Assembly (NCBI RefSeq): GCF_000285535.1
Contig: NZ_HE610989.1
Location: 145,126-209,125 of the forward strand
Length of the DNA: 64,000 nt
Origin: Bacillus timonensis
GTDB lineage: Bacteria; Bacillota; Bacilli; Bacillales; Bacillaceae_L
Direction of reading: 5' to 3'
Position numbers and translations under genes: made by a program. Of the stretch, positions 1-10,035 are shown piece after piece. Each line of letters starts with the position of its first letter. The first letter of the stretch is position 1. Under the pieces are notes generated by a model. That model had not been told where the DNA came from and made no database searches. It worked only from the letters and a program-made list of their open reading frames with translations.

Positions 1-1412
1 TGAATCTGAAAACCAACCTGACGTTTAGCAAGAGCTTCAAAATGATGTGCTTCATCAATAATTAAATAATCATAGGACGGGAGTATTTTAAAATGATTGT
101 GTAAATCTTGTAAAAGGAGAGCATGATTTGTAACTAGGATATCTGCATCCGCCGCAGCATCTTTTGCATGTTGATAAAAACATCTTGACCCCCAAATAGA
201 ATCTTCAAATCCAGGTTTTTCATATGTACTCTTCACACGCTCCCATAAGAGTTTACCACCTGAAGGCAGGTTAATCTCATCGATGTCCCCTGTTTCTGTT
301 TCTGTTAACCATACGAGTATTTGTGCTTTCGTTAGGACCTCATCATAGTTATCTGTTTCTTCATATAAAAGTTGTTCAAACTTCCTTAAGGAAAGATAAT
401 TCCCCCTACCTTTTAAAAGAGCTACATTGAAATCAAATGGTAGTATTTCCCGTACTTTTGCAATATCTTTTTCTAAAAGCTGTTGCTGTAGTTGAAGGGT
501 ATTGGTACTAATGATACAGCGCCCCTTCGTTTTTGAGATATAAATAGCCGGAAGTAAATACGCAATTGACTTCCCAATCCCTGTACCCGCTTCAATAATG
601 GCATGCTGATTTGTTTCAAGTGCATGTTGGATCGTCTGGACCATTTCAAGTTGACCTTGACGAAATGGAAATTGTTGAATTGCAGAGAAGAAATCCTCCG
701 TATATGTATTTCCCTTTTGTGTAAGACTTTCTTTCGGGATTGTTTTTTTACGTAAGGCAAGACCACGATATATATCAAATCTCGTTTCTTTGTGTGCGTA
801 ATTTTGTTTATCGTCTATAATCTCCCACAAAATTTCACGAATATCGCTCTTAAAAAAGTTTGCAAGAGAATATAACTTTTGAATCGTTACAAGCGGAAGA
901 TGCTCTATTTTTTGTAAAATTTTCAAAAGAAGTTCAGCGGTTACTTCAGCATCACTATCAGCTTGATGGGGATTTTCGTGTGGTAACGAAAGTGTCTCAG
1001 CAAGTTGTCCCAACTTATAGCTATCGGCCAATGGTAGCATTACTCTTGATAATTCAACCGTGTCGATGGTAAGACAATGAAAATTTTCAAACCCACATTG
1101 GGCTAGTTCTTCCTGCAAAAACGAATAATCAAAAGGTACATTATGAGCAACAAAATAAGAATTTTTAAACATTGAAATAATTTCAGGAGCAACAATCGAA
1201 AAATCAGGAGCATTCGCCACGACTTCATTTGAGATACCTGTGAATTGCTCGATAAAGATAGGAATGTCTTGTTTTGGATTGACAAAGGTCGCAAATCTTT
1301 CAATAATTTCCCCGTCTTCAATGACTACTGCTGCAAACTGTATTATTTTATCACCCTTTTTTGGAGAGTTCCCTGTTGTTTCTAAGTCTACAACGACAAA
1401 GCGTTTATTCAC
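1..1412 (-). CDS. dinG: DinG-type exonuclease/helicase, 5' part (runs off window)
   Basis: Open reading frame of 470 codons with no stop before the window edge, so only the N-terminal half is here (family about 930 aa). The N-terminal DEDDh 3'-5' exonuclease domain shows D9-x-E11 in VVDLET, an HNVPFD motif, and an H-x4-D motif near residues 147-152. An XPD/DinG-like superfamily 2 helicase domain follows, with Walker A GTGIGKS at about 276-282 and a DEAH box at 453-456. The start is GTG at 1412 behind GGAGGTGG. The frame was checked at the Walker A and DEAH sites and is continuous. It lies 58 nt after panD. In Bacillus this exonuclease-helicase fusion is thought to act in DNA repair. Confidence 0.95.
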   Translation of the reverse strand, partial: MNKRFVVVDLETTGNSPKKGDKIIQFAAVVIEDGEIIERFATFVNPKQDIPIFIEQFTGISNEVVANAPDFSIVAPEIISMFKNSYFVAHNVPFDYSFLQEELAQCGFENFHCLTIDTVELSRVMLPLADSYKLGQLAETLSLPHENPHQADSDAEVTAELLLKILQKIEHLPLVTIQKLYSLANFFKSDIREILWEIIDDKQNYAHKETRFDIYRGLALRKKTIPKESLTQKGNTYTEDFFSAIQQFPFRQGQLEMVQTIQHALETNQHAIIEAGTGIGKSIAYLLPAIYISKTKGRCIISTNTLQLQQQLLEKDIAKVREILPFDFNVALLKGRGNYLSLRKFEQLLYEETDNYDEVLTKAQILVWLTETETGDIDEINLPSGGKLLWERVKSTYEKPGFEDSIWGSRCFYQHAKDAAADADILVTNHALLLQDLHNHFKILPSYDYLIIDEAHHFEALAKRQVGFQI

Positions 1413-1435
1413 TTGGTGCCACCTCCTAACACAAA

Positions 1436-1454
1436 CGCCCCCAAATTGGGGGCG
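1436..1454. other. GC-rich hairpin between panD and dinG
   Basis: A perfect 7-bp inverted repeat, CGCCCCC / GGGGGCG, with a 5-nt loop. The T-rich flank lies on the plus-strand side, while minus-strand transcripts run straight into the dinG ribosome-binding site. It may attenuate or stabilise mRNA between panD and dinG. It is not a clear terminator for the minus strand. Confidence 0.45.
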
Positions 1455-1470
1455 TGTTGTTTTATTAAAA

Positions 1471-1854
1471 TTATAATACAGTTGCAGCTGGTTCTTCTAG
1501 AATAAGTTCTTTAATTTGGTTATTTTCATTCATAATTGCTACCTTAGGTTTGTGATCTGCAAGTTTTTCCTCAGGTACAATCGCATATGAAATGACAATA
1601 ATTACATCTCCCTCTTGCACGAGGCGAGCAGCAGCACCGTTTAAGCAAAACACACCGCTTCCTCTTTCACCAGGGATAATATACGTTTCAAGTCGAGCCC
1701 CATTGTTATTATTTACAATTTGAACTTTTTCATTAGCAATCATGCCAACTGCGTCTAATATATCTTCATCTATTGTAATACTACCTACATAGTTTAAGTT
1801 AGCTTCTGTAACCCGTGCTCTGTGGATTTTAGCGTTCATCATTGTACGAAACAT
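1471..1854 (-). CDS. panD: aspartate 1-decarboxylase
   Basis: Makes beta-alanine from aspartate for pantothenate. It is a pyruvoyl enzyme: the family self-cleaves between Gly24 and Ser25, and this sequence has YVGSITID with G24-S25 in place. The start is ATG 1854, preceded by GGGGGAG, giving the usual 127 aa; longer in-frame starts upstream add 16 residues outside the family. It is the last gene of panB-panC-panD and precedes dinG, as in B. subtilis. The conserved [16 protein letters not shown] segment is present. Confidence 0.97.
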   Translation of the reverse strand: MFRTMMNAKIHRARVTEANLNYVGSITIDEDILDAVGMIANEKVQIVNNNNGARLETYIIPGERGSGVFCLNGAAARLVQEGDVIIVISYAIVPEEKLADHKPKVAIMNENNQIKELILEEPAATVL

Positions 1855-1908
1855 GATGCTCCCCCTTGAATCATTGAGATTTCGAATAAAAGGTTCTTCC
1901 AAAATTAT

Positions 1909-2754
1909 CTATACATCAAAAGTAATATTATCAATAAGTCTAACGTTTGTAAACTTAACAGCAATAGCAATTATGATTTTTCCAGTTAACTCCGTCAATT
2001 CATCAAGCTCGGGATAACGATAGATTTCTACATAATCAATATCACCTGATGTATGTTCCAATATATGATTTTGGATTAATTCTTCGATAACTTTTGGATC
2101 CCGTTCTCCATCTAGGATTGCTTGTTTCGCCATTTGCAAGCTTTCAAACAATCTATAAGCTTCTATACGCTCTTGGTCTGTTAAATTGACATTCCGCGAG
2201 CTTTTCGCAAGCCCATCCTCTTCACGGACAATTTCCACCGGTACAAGTGTAATAGGGAAATTAAAGTCAGTAATCAATCCATCGACAACTGCTACTTGTT
2301 GTGCATCCTTCAACCCAAAGTACGCCCGGTCTGGCTGTACGATGTTAAATAATTTAATAAGAACGGTAGCAACACCATCAAAATGTCCATTCCTCTGTCT
2401 ACCACACAATACATCTATTCTCGAATGAACCTTAGCAGCCAGCGACATTTTTGTCGGGTACATCTCTTCTGTACTTGGGTGAAACAAAACATCCACACCA
2501 TTTTTTTCTGCAAGCTGGCTGTCTCTTTCAAAATCACGAGGATAAGAATCAAAGTCTTCATTTGGGCCAAATTGAAGCGGATTTACGAAAATACTTACGG
2601 CTAACAAATCATTTTCATTTTTTGCCTGGTTCATTAGTGTTAAATGTCCCTCATGAAGATACCCCATTGTCGGTACAAATCCAACTGTTTTTCCAGATTG
2701 TTTTACAGTCATGATATATTGCTGCATTTCCTTGATTGACGTAATGACTTTCAT
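1909..2754 (-). CDS. panC: pantothenate synthetase (pantoate--beta-alanine ligase)
   Basis: ATP-dependent ligation of pantoate and beta-alanine, the last step of pantothenate synthesis in the cytosol. The nucleotidyltransferase signature PTMGYLHEGH carries the HxGH motif at residues 34-37, and a KSSRN segment near 183-188 takes the place of the KMSKS loop. Length is 281 aa (family about 280-286). The start lies 2 nt after the panB stop, so translation is probably coupled. Middle gene of panBCD. Confidence 0.97.
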   Translation of the reverse strand: MKVITSIKEMQQYIMTVKQSGKTVGFVPTMGYLHEGHLTLMNQAKNENDLLAVSIFVNPLQFGPNEDFDSYPRDFERDSQLAEKNGVDVLFHPSTEEMYPTKMSLAAKVHSRIDVLCGRQRNGHFDGVATVLIKLFNIVQPDRAYFGLKDAQQVAVVDGLITDFNFPITLVPVEIVREEDGLAKSSRNVNLTDQERIEAYRLFESLQMAKQAILDGERDPKVIEELIQNHILEHTSGDIDYVEIYRYPELDELTELTGKIIIAIAVKFTNVRLIDNITFDV

Positions 2755-2756
2755 GT

Positions 2757-3593
2757 TTATTTTCCCCCATAAAGACTTGTAAGCTCTTCTTCCTTCATTG
2801 TGTACATATGTTTTTCTTCCGGAAATGAATGTCCTTTTACCTCTGCCACATAATTTGAGAGTCCTTGTAAAATTGGTTCATTAACCGAAGCATATTGTTT
2901 AACAAATTTAGGAACACGATCAACTCCATAAGAAACCACATCATGGAATACAAGAACCTGACCATCGGTATGGTTTCCTGCACCGATTCCAATTGTCGGG
3001 ATTGAAATGCTCTTTGTCACTTCTTCCCCTAATTGTTTCGGCACACATTCCAATACTAAAGCGAGGGCACCTGCTTCTTCTACTTTTTTCGCATCCTCAA
3101 TTAGCTGTCTAGCACTTTCTGCATCCTTTCCTTGAACCTTATATCCACCTAAGACTCCCACAGCTTGAGGCGTTAACCCTAAATGGCCAACAACAGGTAT
3201 TCCCGCTTCAGTTAAAGATGAAATCGTATAAATAACATCTTTTGCACCTTCAACTTTCACAGCATGTGCACCCGATTCTTGAATAATTCGAGCAGCATTT
3301 TTTAATGCGTCTGCACGTGAGACGTGATAAGACATAAATGGCATATCGGTTACAATAAAAGTTTCCTTTGCACCACGCTTTACAGCTTTCGTATGATGAA
3401 TCATATCATCAACTGTGACTGGAATAGTAGAGTCATAGCCTAACACAACCATTCCTAATGAATCACCGACAAGGATCATATCAACCCCTGCTGCTTGCGC
3501 TAACTTTGCAGACGGGTAATCGTAAGCGGTCAGCATGACAATCGGCTCTTTTTTTTGTTTCATTTTTAAAAATTCTGTTTTTTGTTTCATCAT
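2757..3593 (-). CDS. panB: 3-methyl-2-oxobutanoate hydroxymethyltransferase
   Basis: Ketopantoate hydroxymethyltransferase: transfers a one-carbon unit from methylene-tetrahydrofolate to 2-oxoisovalerate, the first committed pantothenate step. The (beta/alpha)8 family motifs [21 protein letters not shown] and HLGLTPQA are visible. Length 278 aa. Two adjacent ATG codons (3593 and 3590) follow AAGGAGG at 3598-3604. The second has the more usual spacing (7 nt), so the true start may be 3590. First gene of panBCD, preceded by a long leader with a terminator. Confidence 0.96.
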   Translation of the reverse strand: MMKQKTEFLKMKQKKEPIVMLTAYDYPSAKLAQAAGVDMILVGDSLGMVVLGYDSTIPVTVDDMIHHTKAVKRGAKETFIVTDMPFMSYHVSRADALKNAARIIQESGAHAVKVEGAKDVIYTISSLTEAGIPVVGHLGLTPQAVGVLGGYKVQGKDAESARQLIEDAKKVEEAGALALVLECVPKQLGEEVTKSISIPTIGIGAGNHTDGQVLVFHDVVSYGVDRVPKFVKQYASVNEPILQGLSNYVAEVKGHSFPEEKHMYTMKEEELTSLYGGK

Positions 3594-3660
3594 TTTTCCT
3601 CCTTCTGGCTTTTAAAATCGCCTTGCTCAGGTTACCCCAGAGTTCCTAAAAGAGGAGATG
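3594..3660 (-). promoter_or_regulatory. panB leader that may sequester the ribosome-binding site
   Basis: On the minus strand TCTGG (3637-3641) can pair with CCAGA next to the ribosome-binding site. Just outside it TCCTC can pair with GAGGA of the panB Shine-Dalgarno (3598-3604). The two pairings nest, so a hairpin that hides the ribosome-binding site is possible. A 'pan' RNA motif is known upstream of panBCD operons in several phyla, but I cannot confirm a match by eye. Confidence 0.35.
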
Positions 3661-3693
3661 AAAGACCGATTCGTGGTGTTTTATATGATAAAA

Positions 3694-3730
3694 GTAAAAA
3701 ATCCTTCTTTCAAAAAAGAGAAAGAAGGAT
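3694..3730 (-). terminator. rho-independent terminator upstream of panB
   Basis: Perfect 10-bp stem, ATCCTTCTTT / AAAGAAGGAT (3701-3730), with a 10-nt loop, followed on the minus strand by TTTTTTACTTTT. It could end the birA transcript or act as an attenuator in the panB leader; it lies 108 nt upstream of panB. Confidence 0.8.
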
Positions 3731-3889
3731 AGCATAAGTGAGTTCGGTAAATTTCATCCCTCTGTCCCAGTCCATTGGATCAAGGCAGAATATAATTTTG
3801 AATTACTAACAAAAAACGAAAAACTTGGTGTAGTTCCATAAAGGATACCACCCATTACTTTGAATTATATATAATATTCAATATCATTT

Positions 3890-4881
3890 CTACATTTTAT
3901 TTTCAGGAAACTCAATATCTGCAGAATAAATATGATGAATCATCCCATCGGCATCCTCAATTAACAATACGCCTTCCTCATTGATACCAAGCGCCTTTCC
4001 TTCAATTGACCCAGTAAGTGTTCTGGCAACTATATGCTTCCCAATGCTTGTAGCATAGCTTTCCCATAATAACTTCACTACCTTGAAACCATGTTGTAAG
4101 TATTCCTTATACAACTTTTCAATTTTTAGTAATATGACTTGAATCAGTTTCGCACGGTCAACTTTTTCTCCTTTTTCAATTGCAAGTGAGCTCGCAATTG
4201 AATGTAAGCTTTCAGGAAAATGGCTCAATTCCTGATTCACATTAATACCAATTCCGATAATAACTGAATTAATCCGATCAGTTTCAGCCTGAAGCTCCGT
4301 TAATATACCAACTAGTTTTTTTGATGAATTAATATATCATTCGGCCATTTAATATCTGGCTCTAGTCCTGTCACTTCCTGAATTGCCTGAACTACACCTA
4401 CGGCCGCCAAAAGTGTTAATTGTGGAGCTTGTGATGGCGGGATTTCAGGTCTTAAAATCATACTCATCCAAATTCCAGTATGTTTTGGTGAATACCAGGC
4501 CCTATCCAATCTTCCACGGCCCGTTGTCTGTTCTTCGGCCACAATAAGTGTACCTTCAGGGGCGCCATCATAGGCAAGACGATGGGCTATTTGTTGGGTA
4601 GAAGTTACTGATTCTTCAAAATGAATATTTCTGCCAAGGAACTCTGTTTCAAGGCCGAGTTGAATTTCATTACCGCTAATTTTATCTGGCTTTTTCATAA
4701 TTCGATAACCAAGTTTTCTAACCGCCTCTAATTCATACCCTTCATTTCGTAAATCTTCAATATGCTTCCATACGGCAGTACGTGAACATCCGAGTTGCTC
4801 ACTTAATTTTTGACCAGAAATAAATTCACCATTCGCGTTGGAGAAGACCTCTAACAATTTTTTTCTTATTTCTGATTGCAC
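3890..4881 (-). pseudogene. birA: biotin--protein ligase / biotin repressor BirA, frame broken by a 1-nt deletion
   Basis: Biotinylates acetyl-CoA carboxylase and represses biotin genes. The N-terminal winged helix (ISGQKLSEQLGCSRTAVWKH) is followed by the ligase core with biotinyl-AMP loop GRGRLDRAW, KWPNDILI, and after the break the C-terminal domain (GIGINVNQE, IYSADIE). The frame stops at 4312 just past an A7 run (4316-4322, minus strand). One more A gives a continuous 330-aa protein of normal length. BirA is normally essential, so a sequence error is likelier than loss. GTG 4881 is preferred over GTG 4893, because AAAGGAG overlaps the latter. It overlaps cca by 16 nt. Confidence 0.9.
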
Positions 4882-6050
4882 GATAGGAGCCACTCCTTTA
4901 TTTTTTCCTTGTTATTTTCAACCTTATTTTCAAGAATACTATTTTCGACTTTTTCTAATAGTTGAGATACCCATTTTCCAGGCGATTGTTTGTACCATTG
5001 TAAAAGATCTGCTCCTGTTATCTTCAGGTCTGAACGGTGTTTAATAGGTAATTTGCAATACTCCTCATAGAGAGATATCTCTTGTTTAATCCCCAGCACG
5101 CCTAAAATTTTCTCAACATGTTTGATACAACTCTCACCACAATCATACAAAAGCTGCTTATTCCAGCCATTATTAAGAACATTTTCAAGACACCCTATGT
5201 TTTTTACAACCTGTTCAATTATTTTATTTGGTAACTTCCATTGTCTTAAAAAAGTCTTTAAATCGTCTTTTTTCAACAAATAACTAACAAGTGTCCAATA
5301 TTCTGCTCGATCTTTTAATTCATTCCATTTATAAGCTGAGAAGCACTTTACATTTTTCTTCTCATTTTCTAGACCAGGCATGTATTGAAGTAAATTTGTC
5401 TCTGCTAAAATCGGAAATGCGACATGACAATTTGGACCCGAAAGTAATTTTTCAAACTCAATCGTAATCCGTTCAACTGATATCTTTTTTAATAAAGGTG
5501 CATTATTTGTGATAGCAGATTGCGTCTCCTGACATAACAAAAAGGGCAATTGACTTACAAAACGAACCGCTCTCATCATTCTTAGGGCATCTTCATGAAA
5601 ACGTTCATTCGGGTCTCCAACTGTTTGGATTCGTTTCTCTTCAATCGCTTTCTTTCCACCAAAGGGATCAATAATGTCACCGTCAATCGTCATAGCAATT
5701 GCATTCATTGTAAAATCTCTTCTTTTTAAATCTTCGTGAAGAGATTTTACAAACTCAACATGTGAAGGCCTGCGATAATCCTCATACCCCTCTTCGGTTC
5801 GAAAGGTTGTCACTTCAAATTGTTCATCTTTATGTAAAACAACCACTGTACCATGAATCACCCCTACATCAATCGTTTTCGGAAATATGTTCATGATTTG
5901 CTCAGGAAGTGCAGAGGTTGCGATGTCAATATCACCAATGGGGCGATTTAGTAAATAATCTCGAACAGACCCCCCCACAAAATAAGCCTCATATCCATGA
6001 TTATGTAATGTTGTAAGAATTGCTTTTGCTTTTCCAAAAGGTCCGTCCAT
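4866..6050 (-). CDS. cca: CCA-adding tRNA nucleotidyltransferase
   Basis: Adds or repairs the 3' CCA end of tRNA. Class II nucleotidyltransferase head: GGSVR at 26-30 and GDIDIAT with the catalytic aspartates D40 and D42. The RRDFTMNA motif (about 110-117) and the EDALRMMRAVRF nucleotide-recognition region (about 149-160) follow. Length 394 aa, close to the 397 aa of B. subtilis. Sits between bshA and birA as in B. subtilis; its 3' end overlaps the birA start. Confidence 0.96.
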   Translation of the reverse strand: MDGPFGKAKAILTTLHNHGYEAYFVGGSVRDYLLNRPIGDIDIATSALPEQIMNIFPKTIDVGVIHGTVVVLHKDEQFEVTTFRTEEGYEDYRRPSHVEFVKSLHEDLKRRDFTMNAIAMTIDGDIIDPFGGKKAIEEKRIQTVGDPNERFHEDALRMMRAVRFVSQLPFLLCQETQSAITNNAPLLKKISVERITIEFEKLLSGPNCHVAFPILAETNLLQYMPGLENEKKNVKCFSAYKWNELKDRAEYWTLVSYLLKKDDLKTFLRQWKLPNKIIEQVVKNIGCLENVLNNGWNKQLLYDCGESCIKHVEKILGVLGIKQEISLYEEYCKLPIKHRSDLKITGADLLQWYKQSPGKWVSQLLEKVENSILENKVENNKEKIKEWLLSCNQK

Positions 6051-6072
6051 CTCTGTAAGCCCCTAACAACGT

Positions 6073-7200
6073 TTATTTCGAGAGGATCGAATAATATAAA
6101 TCCTCATATTCATTAACAATTCTCTCAGAATTAAATTTCTGTTGAACAGAGCTGATTGCCTGCCTTGACATTTTTTTATGTAAATTAGAATCAGATAAAA
6201 GTGTAATAGCCTTGTTTGCAATGTCTTGAATATCACCAAGCTCACAAATGTATCCATCCGCACCTTCGTTAATGACCTCCGGAATACCACCAACCTTTGT
6301 ACCTATTGTTGGAACTCCACATGCCATAGCTTCAATAAGAACAAGTCCGAAGCTTTCTTTTTCAGATAATAAAAGCTTTAAGTCACTAATTGAATACAGT
6401 TCTGGAAGGTTTTCTTGTTTACCTAAAAGGAGTACTTTATCATTAAGTCCAAATTTATCAATTAATTTGCAGGCAGTCGTAACTTCCGGTCCATCCCCAA
6501 CCAATAATAGCTTGGCTTTTACTTCTTTTTGAATGAGATTAAATGCACGAACGACATCTGGGACGCGTTTCACCTTCCGAAAATTAGAAACGTGGATAAT
6601 AACTTTTTCATCTTTTTCAATCCCATATTGATTCCGTAAATCATCAACATCTCGTTTGTAATAGATTTTCTCGTCCACAAAATTATATATGGTTTTAATC
6701 TCTTTCTTCGGTTCAATTAATTCATAGGTTTGGTCTACCAGTGATTTCGAAACAGCAGTAACGGCATCAGATTGTTCTATTCCAAACCGAATCAATTCTG
6801 TTAAAGAGGGATCATATCCAAGAACTGTAATATCTGTACCATGCAGGGTGGTAATAATTTTTACATCCCCATCCACCATTTGCTTTGCTAAGTATGCACA
6901 AACAGCATGTGGAATCGCGTAATGAACATGAAGAAGATCGAGCTTCTCTCTTTTCGTAACCTCTGCCATTTTACTAGCCAATGCGAGGTCATAAGGTGGA
7001 TATTTAAAAACCGAATATTGATTTACTTCCACCTCATGAAAAAAAATATTTGAATAAATTTTGTTCAGACGAAACGGAAGACTTGAAGAAATAAAATGAA
7101 TTTCATGTCCTTTTTCTGCAAGTAATTTCCCTAACTCTGTTGCCACGACACCTGAACCCCCAACTGATGGGTAACAAGTAATCCCTATTTTCAGTTTCAT
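6073..7200 (-). CDS. bshA: N-acetyl-alpha-D-glucosaminyl L-malate synthase (bacillithiol step 1)
   Basis: Glycosyltransferase family 4 enzyme joining UDP-GlcNAc and L-malate, the first step of bacillithiol synthesis. The N-terminal [19 protein letters not shown], the HVHYAIPHA segment and the C-terminal [18 protein letters not shown] donor site are intact. ATG 7200 aligns with the family start; the GTG 15 nt upstream lies within the ribosome-binding region. 375 aa. In B. subtilis bshB1 lies between mgsA and bshA. Here only 62 nt separate them, so the deacetylase must be elsewhere. Confidence 0.95.
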   Translation of the reverse strand: MKLKIGITCYPSVGGSGVVATELGKLLAEKGHEIHFISSSLPFRLNKIYSNIFFHEVEVNQYSVFKYPPYDLALASKMAEVTKREKLDLLHVHYAIPHAVCAYLAKQMVDGDVKIITTLHGTDITVLGYDPSLTELIRFGIEQSDAVTAVSKSLVDQTYELIEPKKEIKTIYNFVDEKIYYKRDVDDLRNQYGIEKDEKVIIHVSNFRKVKRVPDVVRAFNLIQKEVKAKLLLVGDGPEVTTACKLIDKFGLNDKVLLLGKQENLPELYSISDLKLLLSEKESFGLVLIEAMACGVPTIGTKVGGIPEVINEGADGYICELGDIQDIANKAITLLSDSNLHKKMSRQAISSVQQKFNSERIVNEYEDLYYSILSK

Positions 7201-7262
7201 TTGCAAATCTCCCACTTCTTCGTCAAATCATACATTTTAATCGATGAACATTCCAAGAAAAT

Positions 7263-7679
7263 TTATTTACTTTCTTCCTGTCTATCGCGGATAATTTCAC
7301 GCCATGAAATAAATCCTTTTTCTAGTCCATGAATTAGCACCTCAGCAGTACCCATGTTGGTAGCTAATGGTACACAATACACATCACATAATCTAATTAG
7401 TGCTGATACATCTGGCTCATGTGGTTGTGCTGTTAATGGGTCCCTAAAAAAGATAACCATATCCATTTGATTTTTGGCAATCATTGCTCCAATTTCTTGA
7501 TCACCGCCTAATGGTCCAGATTGAAATCGATGAATTTGAAGTCCTGTAGCTTCTGAAATACGTAAGCCTGTTGTCCCTGTTGCAAACAGTTCATGCTGCT
7601 CCAAGATTGTTTTATAAGCTGTTGAAAATTGTACAAGATCTGTTTTCTTCTTATCATGAGCTATTAAAGCAATTTTCAT
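7263..7679 (-). CDS. mgsA: methylglyoxal synthase
   Basis: Converts dihydroxyacetone phosphate to methylglyoxal and phosphate, a glycolytic overflow bypass. The family features [19 protein letters not shown], the catalytic region [15 protein letters not shown] and [15 protein letters not shown] are all present. 138 aa, full length. Third gene of ypjD-dapB-mgsA-bshA-cca-birA, starting 14 nt after dapB. Confidence 0.96.
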   Translation of the reverse strand: MKIALIAHDKKKTDLVQFSTAYKTILEQHELFATGTTGLRISEATGLQIHRFQSGPLGGDQEIGAMIAKNQMDMVIFFRDPLTAQPHEPDVSALIRLCDVYCVPLATNMGTAEVLIHGLEKGFISWREIIRDRQEESK

Positions 7680-7693
7680 TGTATTGTATCCCC

Positions 7694-8494
7694 TTATTCG
7701 ATAATATTTTCTAAACCGTAGACTAACACATCGATGTTCATTACTGTATCAACTGATAATTTAACACCTGACATGAAAGAAGCACGATTGAATGAATCAT
7801 GACGAATTGAGAGCATTTGTCCATTTCCGCCAAACATTACTTCTTGATGTGCAACAAGCCCCGGCAGTCGTACACTATGTATGCGAATTCCATCATACTC
7901 AGCACCACGGGCGCCTTGAATGGTTTCTTTTTCATCAGGATGTCCTTGTTCCTTTGAATCTCGTACTGCCGTTACTAATTCTGCAGTTTTCACTGCTGTT
8001 CCAGATGGGGCATCGAGCTTTTGGTCATGGTGAAGCTCGATAATTTCCACATCCTGAAAATACTTTGCTGCCATTTGTGAAAATTTCATCATTAACACTG
8101 CACCTACTGCGAAATTAGGAGCAATAATTGCACCTACTTTGCGCTCTTCCGCCATCATTGACAATCTGTCCAGCTCTTCATTAGTGAAACCTGTTGTGCC
8201 TACAACAGGACGGACACCATGTTGAATTGCAACCTCAGTATGATATCTACCTATTTCAGGTGTAGTTAAATCAATTAATACATCAGGGTTTGTTTGTGAG
8301 AAGCATTCATTAATATCAGTAAAAATAGGGACGTTTACATTACTGAAGCCTTCTACTTCACTAAGTAACTTACCATTGTTTTGGCGGTCGATTACTCCAA
8401 CTAATGAATAATTCTCTGTATTTTGTACAAGAGCAACGGCCTCTTTTCCCATTCTCCCTCTAGGACCAGCGATTACGATTTTAATTGTATCCAT
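7694..8494 (-). CDS. dapB: 4-hydroxy-tetrahydrodipicolinate reductase
   Basis: NAD(P)H-dependent reductase of the diaminopimelate/lysine pathway, which also feeds dipicolinate in spores. Rossmann motif IAGPRGRMG at residues 8-16 and catalytic [15 protein letters not shown] are present, with a C-terminal [13 protein letters not shown] 8494 is chosen (AGGGAG about 12 nt upstream); a frame extended 10 codons upstream has no family support. 266 aa. Confidence 0.96.
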   Translation of the reverse strand: MDTIKIVIAGPRGRMGKEAVALVQNTENYSLVGVIDRQNNGKLLSEVEGFSNVNVPIFTDINECFSQTNPDVLIDLTTPEIGRYHTEVAIQHGVRPVVGTTGFTNEELDRLSMMAEERKVGAIIAPNFAVGAVLMMKFSQMAAKYFQDVEIIELHHDQKLDAPSGTAVKTAELVTAVRDSKEQGHPDEKETIQGARGAEYDGIRIHSVRLPGLVAHQEVMFGGNGQMLSIRHDSFNRASFMSGVKLSVDTVMNIDVLVYGLENIIE

Positions 8495-8507
8495 CTTGTT
8501 TTCTCCC

Positions 8508-8843
8508 TTATTCGTTAGTATCAATACGAGTCCATCTATCTTTATCTCGTGTATTAAATTTGTTCATAACAGCATTATGTGCGTCTTCAAGGTCAATGTT
8601 CAAGGAATTTGCAAGGCAAATCAATACAAACAACAGATCACCTGTTTCTTCAGCCATGCTTTTTTCAGTTTCTGAATCTTTTTTTGGTTTTTCTCCGTAG
8701 TAGTGATTGACTTCTCTTGCAAGTTCACCTAATTCTTCTGTCAATCTTGCTAGTAGTGCTAGAGGACTAAAATATCCTTCTTTAAATTGGCCTATGTACG
8801 CATCTACTTCTTGTTGTAGTTGTTTCATTGTCTTATCTGCCAT
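8508..8843 (-). CDS. ypjD: MazG-like nucleotide pyrophosphohydrolase YpjD
   Basis: All-alpha NTP pyrophosphohydrolase fold; B. subtilis YpjD is a MazG-related protein. The metal-binding EExxE type motif is seen in [14 protein letters not shown], with a second acidic helix [18 protein letters not shown] 8843 follows GAGGTGAT; a GTG 9 nt further upstream is inside that site. 111 aa. First gene of the operon leading to dapB. The natural substrate is not established. Confidence 0.9.
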   Translation of the reverse strand: MADKTMKQLQQEVDAYIGQFKEGYFSPLALLARLTEELGELAREVNHYYGEKPKKDSETEKSMAEETGDLLFVLICLANSLNIDLEDAHNAVMNKFNTRDKDRWTRIDTNE

Positions 8844-8925
8844 CTCTATCACCTCGGGAAGTTTCTCTTCTTATGTTAGCGTAAAGTATAGAGTTTTGAC
8901 AAACTTTTCTTTTATATAACATGAT

Positions 8926-8954
8926 TTGTCAGTTTTTTACCCATACTTTATAAT
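8926..8954 (+). promoter_or_regulatory. sigma-A-type promoter for ypjC
   Basis: TTGTCA (8926-8931), a 17-bp spacer and a perfect TATAAT (8949-8954), 38 nt upstream of the ypjC start. Only the match to consensus is seen. Confidence 0.75.
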
Positions 8955-8991
8955 GTAGTGGCAATTATTACTATTTCGGGGGTTATATAAT

Positions 8992-9858
8992 TTGAAGTTT
9001 TCAATAAAAAATATTATTTTCATTCTGTTAGGATCGGCTATATTTTCGTTTGGGATCGTGCATTTTAATATGCAAAATAATCTTGCAGAGGGTGGATTTA
9101 CAGGTATCACCCTGTTGCTTTATTTTCTGTTTAAATTTGATCCATCCTATACGAATTTGATTTTAAATATTCCACTATTTTTACTTGGTTGGAAGCTACT
9201 AGGCCGCATGGCATTTTATTATACACTTATTGGTACTATCAGTGTTTCGATATTTTTGTGGTTTTTTCAACGGTATCAGTTTGAAATAGCACTAGATGGA
9301 GATTTAATGCTCGCGGCATTATTTGCTGGTGTGTTTATTGGCGTTGGTCTCGGTATTATTTTTAGGTATGGCGGTACAACAGGCGGTGTTGATATTATTG
9401 CAAGGCTTGTTAGGAAATATGTTGGGTGGCCAATGGGCCGTACCATGTTTTTATTTGATGCCGTCGTGATTACTATCTCACTGATTTTCTATCTATCTCC
9501 TCGAGAGGCTATGTACACGTTACTCGCTGTGTTTATCGGGGCAAGAGTAATTGATTTTATGCAGGAAGGTGCATATGCTGCTAGAGGTGCAATGATTATT
9601 TCAGAACAGAATGAGAAAATTGCGGAAAAGATTTTAAATGAGATGGAGCGCGGGGTAACAATTCTAAAAGGAATGGGGTCGTATACGAAGCAGGATATGC
9701 ATATTTTATACTGTGTAGTTGGAAGAAGAGAAGTTGGTCGGTTAAAGCAGGTTATTATCTCTATAGACCCGCATGCTTTTGTTTCTGTAAGTGATGTTCA
9801 TGATGTACTCGGTGAAGGATTCACATTGGATGAAAATAAAAAACCGATTGAGCGGTGA
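8992..9858 (+). CDS. ypjC: YitT/YpjC-family membrane protein
   Basis: About five to six hydrophobic helices in the first 200 residues (DUF161/YitT type; RYGGTTGGVDIIARL is characteristic), then a cytosolic C-terminal DUF2179 domain (GVTILKGMGSYTKQD). TTG start at 8992 behind CGGGGG. 288 aa. It is transcribed divergently from ypjD, as in B. subtilis. The transported substrate or function of this family is not known. Confidence 0.9.
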   Translation: MKFSIKNIIFILLGSAIFSFGIVHFNMQNNLAEGGFTGITLLLYFLFKFDPSYTNLILNIPLFLLGWKLLGRMAFYYTLIGTISVSIFLWFFQRYQFEIALDGDLMLAALFAGVFIGVGLGIIFRYGGTTGGVDIIARLVRKYVGWPMGRTMFLFDAVVITISLIFYLSPREAMYTLLAVFIGARVIDFMQEGAYAARGAMIISEQNEKIAEKILNEMERGVTILKGMGSYTKQDMHILYCVVGRREVGRLKQVIISIDPHAFVSVSDVHDVLGEGFTLDENKKPIER

Positions 9859-9998
9859 TGTAAACTGTTTCAAGAGAGGCTTTTAGCTAACACATGTGGG
9901 TGATACTCTAGGGGCTTCACATACCTCTTTTGCAAGCAAGCTTGCCCTTAAATTCTCTCCCCTTTTAGTCAAATGAGCTAAAACAAAAACAATAAAAA

Positions 9999-10032
9999 CC
10001 GGTTATCCACTAAAAGGGTAACCGGCTTTCTT
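9999..10032. terminator. bidirectional terminator between ypjC and the zinc peptidase gene
   Basis: Stem CCGGTTATCC / GGGTAACCGG (one G-U pair), flanked by an A-run on the left and a T-rich stretch on the right. It can end both the ypjC (+) and the convergent minus-strand transcript. Confidence 0.85.
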
Positions 10033-10035
10033 TGT

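Noticed and set aside
1103..1321. Minus-strand ORF within dinG
   Set aside because: A shadow frame: the dinG frame is open through it with exonuclease motifs.
3843..3856. GGGTGGTATCC on the minus strand resembling a T-box
   Set aside because: It lacks the CCGCG part, a specifier loop and an antiterminator arrangement. panBCD is not a usual T-box target.
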